The notes: generated from the letters alone by a model not told the origin. Positions 7,673 through 14,987 are shown, counted from the first letter of the stretch. The stretch is DNA of 33,949 nt from Candidatus Aminicenantota bacterium (GCA_022865785.1 JALHTJ010000225.1:1-33949), one strand, 5' to 3'. Numbers and translations: made by a program.

Positions 7673-8531
7673 AGATCTCCCTCCATTTCTGTATTGCCGA
7701 CCACTCCTGTTTTGGAGAGGCCGTTTCATGAGCGATAGCCTCACAAGAGATGTTATAGCAGCGTGTAGCTTTCCATTGAAAAAGGCCCTTTCCATAGACA
7801 CACTGTTCACTCCCTGGGGCTTTCCAGTACTCCTGCTCTTTGTCCTGATCAGCCATAAATTGAAAGAAGTCACGGCACATTAAATCGTAGTAGAAGTAGG
7901 ATTTGTCCTTGTATTGCCATCCATCTATGAACTGATAGGCTAGTGTATCAATCAGAAGACCGCCAATAGGAACAACCCATTTCTTCTTCCAGGCCCGCAT
8001 CATTCGGCATAGAGGCACCAGATTCCCATTGCAGGCGTTGTTCCTAGTTCGAATGGCTTCGATCTCTGGTTTCGGGTTTGTAGTCTTCCACGATCCGCCG
8101 CCGTGTGAATCGGGATAGGTGAAACTTTCTAATTTATTTGTGAACACTGGTACTATCTCAAAGGAAATCTCATCATCGAACGCAATGATCACGACCTGTC
8201 CATCTGCGCCGATTCGTGAGGACGAGTATGTCTTTTGCATTGAACTACGTACAGCTTGGAGGAGTGCCGATTGCCCATTTCCCTCGTGTATGTCGTACTG
8301 GTAGTAGAGATCGGATGGCAACTCAAAGATCATATCCAGATCGCTAAAGCCTTGGATGGCAGTGTTCCGCCCATAGGACCCAACGTAGAGGCTGTGGGAG
8401 GTGTCAGAGGTAGTATCCCAGAAGTCCGTATTGAGTCGCTGGGTTATGGATTTATAACGGGAGGAGATTGTTCCGCCATCCTGCACTTGGATGTTTGCAC
8501 AAAAGTCGCTAAACCATTCTCCCAGTCCCAT
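7650..8531 (-). CDS. CD-NTase (SMODS-type cyclic oligonucleotide synthase)
   Basis: This 293-residue nucleotidyltransferase has GSYGRNTAIQGFSDLDM (51-67), with Gly51-Ser52 and the metal-binding pair Asp64/Asp66. A third acid lies in SFEIVPVF (about Glu125). A helical C-terminal half follows with the KPEIEAIRTRN and CRMMRAWKKKW segments typical of SMODS enzymes. Such enzymes make cyclic di- or trinucleotides on phage infection in CBASS systems. An AGGAGA ribosome site precedes the ATG. The overlapping SLATT gene is the likely effector, giving a short (type I-like) CBASS with no Cap2/Cap3 or HORMA/TRIP13 gene in view. The product nucleotide cannot be told from the sequence. Confidence 0.88.
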   Translation of the reverse strand: MGLGEWFSDFCANIQVQDGGTISSRYKSITQRLNTDFWDTTSDTSHSLYVGSYGRNTAIQGFSDLDMIFELPSDLYYQYDIHEGNGQSALLQAVRSSMQKTYSSSRIGADGQVVIIAFDDEISFEIVPVFTNKLESFTYPDSHGGGSWKTTNPKPEIEAIRTRNNACNGNLVPLCRMMRAWKKKWVVPIGGLLIDTLAYQFIDGWQYKDKSYFYYDLMCRDFFQFMADQDKEQEYWKAPGSEQCVYGKGLFQWKATRCYNISCEAIAHETASPKQEWSAIQKWREIFGTSFPD

Positions 8532-8578
8532 CTATTCTCTCCTGAGCCTATACTAACATAATTATTAATTAAAAACCA

Positions 8579-9154
8579 TTATCGTTTCAACTCCACTCTG
8601 TTCCGCATTGCATGTGTAAGTTCTTGAAGTACAACAGAAAATTCTGCAATACTTTTTACGGGAAGATTGATGGAAGGACCATGAACTACTTCGTTCCGAA
8701 CTGCACGTAATCGTGTGACGGCTTTTGCCTCATCATCTTTCAGTATTCCTTCTCTTTTCAAACCTTCAATCAATTGAGGCATTTGAAGTGGAACCCCTGG
8801 CTTTGCAATACCAATAGTCTCAGCGATTTTGGAAGCTTCCATCTCAAAAGGATGCCATGCTTCAAGAACTGCAGCGCGCGGCGACACTTCAGCAAGCGAT
8901 TTATAATATTCAATCTCATTTTTATGTTGCATGGAATTTTCAAGAAATACTTTCTGTGTTGTAGTTGATTCGATCTCAGCCTTCGCTTTTGCAACCTGAC
9001 TTTCGAATTCAAGCTCAATATTTTTTATTCGTAAACGTTTTAAATCGGGAAGGATCTGATTCAATGTACGGCGAAGCATTAGGACAATAGCCACAGCAGC
9101 ACAAGGCCAAGCAATAGCTTTGAAGAGTGATGCGATAAAATTTAACCAATCCAT
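8579..9154 (-). CDS. Membrane-anchored HEPN-like protein
   Basis: The 191-residue protein has an N-terminal membrane helix (about 10-28), a coiled-coil linker (about 40-90) and a C-terminal helical domain ending in RLRAVRNEVVHG. RNEVVH (153-158) fits the R-x4-H motif of HEPN ribonucleases and of the DUF4145-like branch. The start at 9154 is chosen because GGAGG lies 5 bases upstream; an upstream TTG at 9202 has no such support. It lies 47 bases before the CD-NTase on the same strand, so it could be its first operon partner. The HEPN call is by motif only; many such domains are non-catalytic. Confidence 0.62.
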   Translation of the reverse strand: MDWLNFIASLFKAIAWPCAAVAIVLMLRRTLNQILPDLKRLRIKNIELEFESQVAKAKAEIESTTTQKVFLENSMQHKNEIEYYKSLAEVSPRAAVLEAWHPFEMEASKIAETIGIAKPGVPLQMPQLIEGLKREGILKDDEAKAVTRLRAVRNEVVHGPSINLPVKSIAEFSVVLQELTHAMRNRVELKR

Positions 9155-9273
9155 TTCCACCTCCATAAAGCCAAATATTTGTAAACCTAAATTTAATTTC
9201 AATTCCTGTCACTAAAAACACCTTTTCTACTCATGGCATACAATGTTTAATTTCTTATTCCTCAACATTTTTT

Positions 9274-9303
9274 TGGGCGGGGCGAAGGGGGAATCGAACC
9301 CCC
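9274..9303 (-). other. tRNA T-arm/acceptor-like fragment (possible att remnant)
   Basis: On the minus strand GGGGG-TTCGATT-CCCCC (9303-9287) is a perfect T-arm with the invariant TTCRA loop, followed by a C/G-rich acceptor-like TTCGCCCC (9286-9279). No D-arm or anticodon arm is found upstream and no CCA is encoded, so it is not a complete tRNA. Such 3' tRNA or tmRNA ends are common integration scars. Confidence 0.45.
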
Positions 9304-9345
9304 TTGCGCTCGCTCCCATATCTAAATGGTTGATGTTCCACCGGT

Positions 9346-9441
9346 TCATGCATTCCCTTGTAGTATTGGAAACATGTCGCCAGACCGCCCCAGGAGCGCT
9401 GTCCCCGCCGCTACACAAATCAATAAGACATTTGATTTCAT
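9346..9441 (-). CDS. 31-residue membrane peptide ORF
   Basis: An ATG at 9441 with a full GGAGGT ribosome site 4 bases upstream opens a 31-codon frame. It encodes a Lys-Ser-Asn start, a hydrophobic stretch VLLICVAAGTALLG, and a short polar tail. It ends 43 bases before the tRNA-arm-like hairpin. The strong ribosome site is the main support. It may be a small toxin-like or membrane peptide, or chance. The remaining sequence of the gap 9155-9675 (9442-9675 and 9155-9273) shows no other gene. Confidence 0.35.
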   Translation of the reverse strand: MKSNVLLICVAAGTALLGRSGDMFPILQGNA

Positions 9442-9675
9442 ATTGACCTCCATTATCCACCTAATCTTGATAATGACTGATGCCATCACCCTGATTAAGA
9501 ACGAAGCCATCAACATGATTCCAAATAGGAATAACCATATCCCTTCGAAACTCCAACCTAAACATGGGCAACCTCAATACCTTGTTTACAATCATTGCAT
9601 AAATCCTTTTTAAAAGAAATGGAAAAATAGTTTTTCAACTTTCATTTATGGTTTTATCTAAATTTGTTGAAAAAA

Positions 9676-10368
9676 TCACAACCATCTTTCAGTCACCTCA
9701 ACGATCTTGCTGATTCCTAGATGACATTCATTTAAAAAATCTATTACCGAGAAGTTCTCACCAGTAAAATGAAAATCCACCCAGATTACTCTTTCTACTT
9801 TTTGTGAAGGATGTGGTACTGGCATTTGTGTTTTTGGGTCAACAGGTACACCTCCAATAAATACTCCCTGAGAAAACCTAACATTCCCTGGAATCCAATT
9901 AACCTCACCATTTGGAAACGATACATGAACCTGTTCGATTTCCGTCCTTGTTTGCGCTACCAAACTTCCATGCTTATTCTCATTGTTGATTTTATTAAAC
10001 ACTGCGAGCCAATGAAAGCCTTTATTATAAGGTTGTACACATTCCAAATATTCCCAAAAATCTGGCGAGGACCCTTTTAGCCCAGGAAACCATTTTGCAG
10101 TTTTAGTTTCAAAATCCATCTTTGTCGAAGAAATAGGAAAGTAGAACTTCGCTTTTGGATCAGCAGATAAGCAATATTTTTCTCGTATGTCATGAGCAAT
10201 ATAATCTAAAATTGACCTCAAGTTTTCGAAGAAGTTTTTAATATCAATAAGAAGACCAGTTGAGACCTGTTGCGCATTTAACGATATCGAATATGATTTT
10301 TTAATGGTTTTCAAATCGGATTCACACCTTAACAGAAGTGCTTTTATATCATTTTCACGTTTTCCCAT
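9676..10368 (-). CDS. Uncharacterised HEPN-like helical protein
   Basis: This 230-residue soluble protein has a helical first half with FFENLRSILDYIAHDIREKY (about 48-67) and a later INNENKHG stretch. Both are typical of a group of hypothetical proteins related to HEPN folds, followed by a beta-rich second half. I see no clear R-x4-H active site. The start has a GGAAGGA ribosome site. The gene overlaps the toxin gene end by 14 bases, so it is the third gene of the antitoxin-toxin unit. It might be a chaperone-like or effector partner. Function is unknown. Confidence 0.6.
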   Translation of the reverse strand: MGKRENDIKALLLRCESDLKTIKKSYSISLNAQQVSTGLLIDIKNFFENLRSILDYIAHDIREKYCLSADPKAKFYFPISSTKMDFETKTAKWFPGLKGSSPDFWEYLECVQPYNKGFHWLAVFNKINNENKHGSLVAQTRTEIEQVHVSFPNGEVNWIPGNVRFSQGVFIGGVPVDPKTQMPVPHPSQKVERVIWVDFHFTGENFSVIDFLNECHLGISKIVEVTERWL

Positions 10369-10756
10369 TGAATCCTTCCTTATAATTTTTAATCATTTTT
10401 TTTATTCTTGATAAATCAGCATTTTCCTTTATGCTTTTAAAATAGATTTCAATTAAATCAACGCGATTGGAATCTGAATAATAAGCATATACGACTCGTA
10501 TTCCTGACATTACCCCCTTACCTTTTAATGAGCGGCAGGCGAATTTTTTGGCCTTGAAAACAGGAGGGTGATCAAATCCAAGATCAGTCAGCCGGAAAAC
10601 CCCATTATTATCCATTTCCAGCTTGTGAAATGGGACCAATTGAGAGGAAATGAAGTTTTCCAGATCTTCTTTAAGAGTTGGAAACCTTTTTAAAAGCTTC
10701 TTCAGATCCTTTTTAAACTCAGGAAGTTCGACTATTTCTTTGAATTCATTCGTCAT
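10355..10756 (-). CDS. RelE/ParE-like toxin of a Panacea TA module
   Basis: The 133-residue protein (start at 10756 preferred; an in-frame ATG also exists at 10801 inside the antitoxin gene) has the RelE-like order. That order is an N-terminal helix pair ELPEFKKDLKKLLKRFPTLKEDLENF, then strands with CRSLKGKGVMSGIRVVYAYY and VDLIEIYFKS, and a basic C-terminal helix. It would act as a ribosome-dependent or free mRNA interferase, or a gyrase poison as in ParE. It overlaps the antitoxin gene by 11 bases, as is usual for such pairs. The fold is inferred from pattern and context. Confidence 0.65.
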   Translation of the reverse strand: MTNEFKEIVELPEFKKDLKKLLKRFPTLKEDLENFISSQLVPFHKLEMDNNGVFRLTDLGFDHPPVFKAKKFACRSLKGKGVMSGIRVVYAYYSDSNRVDLIEIYFKSIKENADLSRIKKMIKNYKEGFNGKT

Positions 10757-11531
10757 ATTGTCTGACTGAATAGGGTGCGGTTCGATAGAAAACGGCTTCA
10801 TAAGGGATTATTTTCCCTTTTTCAGTGGTCATCCAGGGGATATCGTTATGGGAATACTCACTAATCTGGGCGGCATTCCAATCGGCGAAACGACAAAGAA
10901 TCTTTTCAATCATGTTAATTTCATTGGCCATGAGTTTTGATAAATCGGCAGGCCGACGTGGAAGATATTTCGTCTGCGGAAAACTGAAGTATTCACTTTT
11001 TACTTTTTCGATTTCCTCTTCCTTGATCATACAGTCTACAATTTTCTTGAATTCCACTGGAGTCGGACCATGATGATTTTTCTGATAGGAGGCGCCGATC
11101 AATTGTTCTTCATACATCTCGTAATAGTCAAAATCGATAAAATAAAGGAGCTTGTATAATACCGTTTCGCCAACATTGGGCAACGAACCGACTCTGCCCA
11201 AAATATACAACAACACTTCCCTGAACTTTTCCAGATTCTTTTGCGGAACGGAAATTCTTATTTCATTTTCGATTGCCGTTGGAGATTTTTCCTTCACTGG
11301 TAGGCTGATTTGTGGTGTGATCTCCGGGTTGATCAAGTTTTCCAGGGTAATATTGAATTTTTTTGCAAGAAGCACCAATTCTTCGGCGGTGATCTTCCTC
11401 TCACCACTCTCGATCTGGGATATCGCTGATCGCGAAATACCGATAATGGCTGATAATTTATCTTGACTGATACCTTCAATCTCACGGAGCTGTTTAATAC
11501 GCTTCCCTAGATCGATATTCATTTTATTCAT
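10746..11531 (-). CDS. Xre-HTH plus Panacea (SocA/DUF4065) antitoxin
   Basis: The 261-residue protein has an N-terminal Xre helix-turn-helix (about 7-62: LGKRIKQLREIEGISQDKLS, SAISQIESGER). Then comes a linker and a Panacea domain (about 100-255) with its signature LLYFIDFDYYE and GASYQKNHHGPTP. Panacea domains neutralise very varied toxins, and here the fused HTH suggests the protein also represses its own promoter. A GAGGGA ribosome site precedes the ATG. A strong promoter with two direct repeats lies immediately upstream. It is first in the order antitoxin-toxin-HEPN-like. Confidence 0.87.
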   Translation of the reverse strand: MNKMNIDLGKRIKQLREIEGISQDKLSAIIGISRSAISQIESGERKITAEELVLLAKKFNITLENLINPEITPQISLPVKEKSPTAIENEIRISVPQKNLEKFREVLLYILGRVGSLPNVGETVLYKLLYFIDFDYYEMYEEQLIGASYQKNHHGPTPVEFKKIVDCMIKEEEIEKVKSEYFSFPQTKYLPRRPADLSKLMANEINMIEKILCRFADWNAAQISEYSHNDIPWMTTEKGKIIPYEAVFYRTAPYSVRQYDE

Positions 11532-11548
11532 ACTTCCCTCGCAACATT

Positions 11549-11577
11549 ATAATAACATTGGTTTGATTTTCTGTCAA
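11549..11577 (-). promoter_or_regulatory. Promoter of the Panacea TA operon
   Basis: TTGACA (11577-11572), a 17-base spacer and TATTAT (11554-11549) on the minus strand form a near-perfect sigma-70-type promoter 17 bases before the antitoxin ATG. Confidence 0.7.
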
Positions 11578-11599
11578 CTTCTTGTTTGATTTTCTATCA
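11561..11599. promoter_or_regulatory. Two direct operator repeats for the HTH antitoxin
   Basis: GTTTGATTTTCTGTCA (11561-11576) and GTTTGATTTTCTATCA (11584-11599) are 15/16 identical and 23 bases apart, about two helix turns. Each contains a TGAT-N5-ATCA-type dyad (one base off in the first). The first overlaps the -35 box. This fits autorepression by the Xre domain. Confidence 0.6.
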
Positions 11600-11639
11600 T
11601 TAATTTAGCCAATTTACTAGAGAGTCTTATGATGTTCAT

Positions 11640-11696
11640 TGCGCCCAGGAATAGGGCGAGGAGATCGGCGACACCTCGACCCTGGAGAACGACTGA
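11640..11696 (+). pseudogene. Third, decayed copy of the acs 3' end
   Basis: The last 19 codons of acs ([11 protein letters not shown] to the stop) reappear here. The Trp codon TGG has become TAG, Ile has become Thr and the first Arg has become Cys. By hand count it differs from 4889-5047 at 5 of 57 bases and from 2-160 at 7. It is the shortest and most damaged copy, fitting the oldest displaced acs end. It lies just upstream of the TA promoter and marks the right end of cassette 2. Confidence 0.82.
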
Positions 11697-11908
11697 GGCG
11701 TCACTCAGGAGATACTACCAGTAGTCTTGCATTTGTTTTTCCATTTTCAATCCGCTACAATGATTTCGGTATTAATGAGTGAGAAATTGAGAGATGAATT
11801 TTCCCGCATCCAAGCTTCCAAGCTTCCAAGGCCCATCAGCAGCATCTTAATTTTACCCAACTCAAGGATCGAGCGGATTGTTTGCTACGCGGAAAAGCGG
11901 AAGGCACT

Positions 11909-11968
11909 GGCCAACAACAGTATGCAGCAGACGGCGCTGTACGCCGCCGCTGATGCTGAATGTTGGAT
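11909..11968 (+). repeat. Integron attC-like recombination site
   Basis: The ends are GGCCAAC (11909-11915, 6 of 7 to RYYYAAC) and GTTGGAT (11962-11968, perfect GTTRRRY). Between them an imperfect foldback pairs CCAACA with TGTTGG, CAG (11918-11920) with CTG (11956-11958), CAGC (11925-11928) with GCTG (11949-11952), and CGGCG (11932-11936) with CGCCG (11942-11946). Unpaired bases separate these stems as in attC hairpins, and the 60-base length is typical. The remaining sequence 11697-11908 holds no supported gene, only a short TCCAAGCT tandem near 11814-11830. Confidence 0.68.
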
Positions 11969-11993
11969 GGCAATCGAATGCTAAGGAGATGTA

Positions 11994-13247
11994 ATGACAA
12001 GAGAAGAATGTCTATTTTGTGATGGGCATCTCGATACAACGTTAAGAGCCCACCTAGCTTCGATTGGCACCAAGGTTGATGCTATTCCCCGCGATCAGTT
12101 CATGAACGCCCAGGTGGAAGAAGTTATTGAGCACATATTATCCGAAATGATTGTTGAACCATTGGTCATCTATGAAGACCGTGCCGAAATGGAGCAACGT
12201 GAAACCAAGATAGATGTTAGTGAATGGCGGGACCGCAATCCATTTGGAGATCGCGGGCCGATCTATGTCGCGGGCGTTTCCGTCTCGGTATCGATCCCAT
12301 TTACTGGAGATTCCTCGCTTTGGAAGTTGAGACCCAACCAATGGCAGACTATCTATCCACATGCGCGCGTCCTTGCAGGCCGAAGCCAGAGCAATGGACA
12401 CATTCAGATCGATTTGGCCCAACCTGCTGATGAAACGAAAGAACGATTCAAGCAGCGCTTAGACGAAGAGCTGAAGACAATTCGGTTCTATGTGCAATCC
12501 CAGAATCAGCAAGTCAATTCCTTCAATGCCAACTTGCGTGGTCAAATCCTTGCGGTTGTCAATGCCCGGCGTGATCGGCTCAAGAAGCACGAGGGTTTGA
12601 ATGACTTCCTTGGCATTCCTTTAAAGCGAAAGGAAGGCGTTCCGGCAATTGAGCCAGTAAAGATCGAACGGAAATTAGTCCGCCCTTTACCGCCAACACC
12701 CAAGTCTGGGTACAAACCTGAACCCGGAATAACAGACGAAGATTACTCTTATATTCTCTCGGTGATTCGTCATGAAGGGCGAACCTTCGAAACGACACCT
12801 AAGACTTTCGCAGTTCATGAAGAGGAAGCGTTAAGAGACATACTTCTTGCGCACCTCAATGGACATTATAAAGGAGACGCCACGGGCGAGGCATTTCGCC
12901 GCAGCGGTAAAACCGATATTCGAATTGAAGATGGAAATAGGGCTGCCTTTGTGGCTGAGTGCAAGGTTTGGAAGGGACAGAAAGAACTTTCTCAAGCTAT
13001 CGATCAATTGCTAGGTTACTTGACCTGGCGTGATTGCAAGGCGGCGATCATCATTTTCAACAAGCACAACGCAAGATTCAGCAGAGTTATAGAAACTATC
13101 CCCACAGTTCTTGCAGCACACCGCTTCTTTAAACGCCGTATCGATGTTAAAGAGGCTGGCGAATGGCAATTCGATATGACCTCGGGGGAGGATGTAGGAA
13201 GACATGTCCGTGTCCATGTATTTGCGTTCAATCTATTCGTGGGATAG
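11994..13247 (+). CDS. PD-(D/E)XK nuclease-like cassette gene
   Basis: The 417-residue protein ends in a restriction-endonuclease-like domain (about 270-400). An acidic helix EEEAL lies near 278, GKTDI has Asp308, AECK has Glu322 and Lys324, and Gln338 sits in the next helix. This is the order of PD-(D/E)XK nucleases. The N-terminal 200 residues include a CLFCDGH start and a helical middle part (about 145-200), with no family I recognise. AAGGAGATGTA gives a good ribosome site. It lies between an attC-like site and half of another, so it reads as a single integron-type gene cassette. A DNA-cleaving defense function is likely but inferred. Confidence 0.72.
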   Translation: MTREECLFCDGHLDTTLRAHLASIGTKVDAIPRDQFMNAQVEEVIEHILSEMIVEPLVIYEDRAEMEQRETKIDVSEWRDRNPFGDRGPIYVAGVSVSVSIPFTGDSSLWKLRPNQWQTIYPHARVLAGRSQSNGHIQIDLAQPADETKERFKQRLDEELKTIRFYVQSQNQQVNSFNANLRGQILAVVNARRDRLKKHEGLNDFLGIPLKRKEGVPAIEPVKIERKLVRPLPPTPKSGYKPEPGITDEDYSYILSVIRHEGRTFETTPKTFAVHEEEALRDILLAHLNGHYKGDATGEAFRRSGKTDIRIEDGNRAAFVAECKVWKGQKELSQAIDQLLGYLTWRDCKAAIIIFNKHNARFSRVIETIPTVLAAHRFFKRRIDVKEAGEWQFDMTSGEDVGRHVRVHVFAFNLFVG

Positions 13248-13249
13248 AC

Positions 13250-13289
13250 GTCCAACAAAGCGCTGCAGGGGCCGGGGCAACAGCGGCCC
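13250..13289 (+). repeat. Truncated attC-like site
   Basis: GTCCAAC (13250-13256) is a perfect RYYYAAC end, 2 bases after the nuclease stop. It is followed by AAAGCGCTGCAG and a GGGCCG/CGGCCC hairpin (13269-13274 with 13284-13289). No GTTRRRY partner follows, so the site seems cut off where the core chromosome resumes at about 13,290. Confidence 0.5.
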
Positions 13290-13336
13290 GCTCCTGATCT
13301 AGCACCTTGAATGGGAAATCCTACCCGGTAGAGAAG

Positions 13337-14005
13337 TCACTCCAATAGTTTCTCGATCCTTCTTGCCGCGGCGAAGAGGTCGGGTTCCACCCAGTCGGCG
13401 GTGGTGAAGTCCTGGCCGCGGGTATAGTCGTTGGGTATGGCGATGACCGGGCAGCCGGCGGCCTTGCCGGCCAGGACGCCGTTGCGCGCGTCCTCGAGCA
13501 CGACGCACTCCCCCGGCGGCAGCCCCAGGCGGCGGCAGGCGATCAGGTAGATCTCGGGATCGGGTTTGCCGCGCTCGAGGCCGTCGGCCGTCTGCAGCAC
13601 GTCGAAATAACCGCGTATTCGCAGCGTGTCGAGCGCGATGTCGAGGAACTCCCGCTGGGCGCCGGTAGCGACCGCCAGCTTCAGCCTGCCGCTGAACGCA
13701 TCCAGTATCTCAATAAGGCCTGGCATGGCACCCAGGTCGTTTCTCATTTTTTCCAGCATCAGCCTGTTGCGCCAGGCGAAGAGATCCTCTGGTGAAGTTT
13801 CGATCCCCAGTATTTCGCGCAGCAGGCGCAGCGACTCAATGGGCTTGCGCCCCATCAGCGGCCAGAGCTGCTCATCGCGGATTTCTTTGCCATAGGCGGC
13901 GGCCATCTCGCGTTCGGCGGCGAAATAGAGGCGTTCGGAGTCGATCATCAGCCCGTCCATGTCGAATATCAAGGCCGACGGAGGCAAAAGCGGTTGGTTC
14001 AGCAT
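13337..14005 (-). CDS. HAD-family phosphatase / beta-phosphoglucomutase-like
   Basis: This 222-residue HAD hydrolase has all four motifs: DMDGLMIDSE (nucleophile Asp and the +2 acid), Thr in AVATGA, Lys in RGKPDPEIY, and EDARNGV. The helical cap after motif I places it in the beta-phosphoglucomutase-like subclass I. Substrates are small phosphate esters such as sugar phosphates and cannot be told apart here. It is the first core-type gene after the island and is GC-rich. A TATAAT box lies 5 bases before the ATG. Confidence 0.88.
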   Translation of the reverse strand: MLNQPLLPPSALIFDMDGLMIDSERLYFAAEREMAAAYGKEIRDEQLWPLMGRKPIESLRLLREILGIETSPEDLFAWRNRLMLEKMRNDLGAMPGLIEILDAFSGRLKLAVATGAQREFLDIALDTLRIRGYFDVLQTADGLERGKPDPEIYLIACRRLGLPPGECVVLEDARNGVLAGKAAGCPVIAIPNDYTRGQDFTTADWVEPDLFAAARRIEKLLE

Positions 14006-14010
14006 TGTAT

Positions 14011-14016
14011 ATTATA
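14011..14016 (-). promoter_or_regulatory. -10 box of the HAD gene
   Basis: Perfect TATAAT on the minus strand ends 5 bases before the ATG at 14005. No good -35 is seen. If used, the transcript would be almost leaderless. Confidence 0.35.
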
Positions 14017-14186
14017 CACGATCTCCATGTCTTTCGCATCGCCTCGACTCTCCCCGACCTCCACAAAGCCTGGATCGGAGTTTTTTTTTTAGCGGCCGCC
14101 CCATTGCTTTCCACGTTTCATTGATCGCCTCTTTTCTTCCCCGCGCGGCGATTGACAATGAAATTTTTTTCGCTCAGAATGACGGT

Positions 14187-14564
14187 ATGGAGAAATTGCA
14201 AGCACGGCTTCCCAAGCTGGTCGCCTTGGCCCGCTGGCTGGCGTTCCTGGTCATTGTAATCGTCTCGGGAGCCATGGCCTGGAAGGTCATCGGCATATGG
14301 CAGGCATCCCTGGGTCTGCTACCCAACCTGAACAACGCTATCGTGGGGATCACCGCGCCCTGGCATCCCTTCTACACTTTCCTGCTGACCTGCTTCCTCT
14401 GCGTCCTGGGCGCCGTGCCCATGCTGCGCGAACGCCGCAGCCTGTCCGTACCGCGCCTGGTCTTCGAACTGGCTTATACTATTTTGGCCTTGTACCTGTT
14501 GTACACCATCCACGAAGTGCTCTTTGCCTCATTTTCCACAGCCGTATCCGGGCCGCTGCTGTAA
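14187..14564 (+). CDS. Small membrane protein, three TM helices
   Basis: This 125-residue protein has hydrophobic helices at about 15-35, 58-76 and 90-113 and short polar loops. I recognise no family. The start is the first in-frame ATG outside the antisense HAD gene; its ribosome site is poor. It is codon-biased like the core genes, which supports it as real. Confidence 0.55.
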   Translation: MEKLQARLPKLVALARWLAFLVIVIVSGAMAWKVIGIWQASLGLLPNLNNAIVGITAPWHPFYTFLLTCFLCVLGAVPMLRERRSLSVPRLVFELAYTILALYLLYTIHEVLFASFSTAVSGPLL

Positions 14565-14594
14565 AAAACCGTCAACCGTTCATCGTATCAGGGA

Positions 14595-14616
14595 GGGCAG
14601 GCACTGGGGCCTGCCC
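14595..14616. terminator. Hairpin behind the small membrane protein gene
   Basis: GGGCAGGC (14595-14602) pairs perfectly with GCCTGCCC (14609-14616) around a 6-base loop. No T-run follows directly. It may help end transcription before the ACP promoter, or be an intergenic repeat. Confidence 0.35.
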
Positions 14617-14668
14617 CTACTCGTCACTTCTTCTTCCATATACCATATATCATACCCCTCTTTTCCCC

Positions 14669-14697
14669 TTGACATTCCCCGCGTTTCCATGTAAAAA
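14669..14697 (+). promoter_or_regulatory. Promoter of the ACP-KBL unit
   Basis: TTGACA (14669-14674), 17 bases and TAAAAA (14692-14697) precede an AGGAGA ribosome site and the ATG at 14729. Confidence 0.5.
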
Positions 14698-14728
14698 AAA
14701 CTATTGGCAATTCATTTAGGAGAAAAAT

Positions 14729-14980
14729 ATGTCCGAACTGAAAAAAATCGTCCTTGATTACGTAAAAAAAGAGTATTTGGAGGAAGATGACGACCGTGAA
14801 ATCACCTACGACTCGCCGCTGATCTCGGGCGGCATCGTCGACTCTTTTTCCATGGTTTCGCTGAAGAGATTCCTGGAAACCAAGTTCACCATCCAGATCC
14901 CCGACGCCAAGGCCAGCCCGGAAGCATTCGACTCGGTGGACAACATCATCCTCCTGCTCGAAGAATTCAACATCCGCTAG
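14729..14980 (+). CDS. Acyl carrier protein
   Basis: The 83-residue acidic protein is an acyl carrier protein: GGIVDSFSMVSL carries Ser39, the 4'-phosphopantetheine site (DSL/DSF motif), and the C-terminal helix LLLEEFNI is typical. It differs from housekeeping AcpP in the DSF variant and the GG before it. Only 7 bases separate it from the KBL-like gene, so it probably delivers the acyl group to that enzyme, as ACPs do for some serine palmitoyltransferases and other alpha-oxoamine synthases. Supporting signals are a good ribosome site and a promoter upstream. Confidence 0.88.
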   Translation: MSELKKIVLDYVKKEYLEEDDDREITYDSPLISGGIVDSFSMVSLKRFLETKFTIQIPDAKASPEAFDSVDNIILLLEEFNIR

Positions 14981-14987
14981 GCGCTCC

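Noticed and set aside
7091-7873. 260-codon version of the SLATT gene
   Set aside because: The extra N-terminal part is an out-of-frame shadow of the CD-NTase; a TTG with GGAGG at 7672 gives the family start.
9227-9460. 77-codon frame and a complete tRNA over the T-arm
   Set aside because: The frame reads through the T-arm in a pattern typical of spurious ORFs over tRNA ends, and no D-arm, anticodon arm or matching acceptor 5' strand is found.
11727-11984. 85-codon plus-strand frame before the nuclease gene
   Set aside because: Its second half is simply the translated attC hairpin, and it has no ribosome site.
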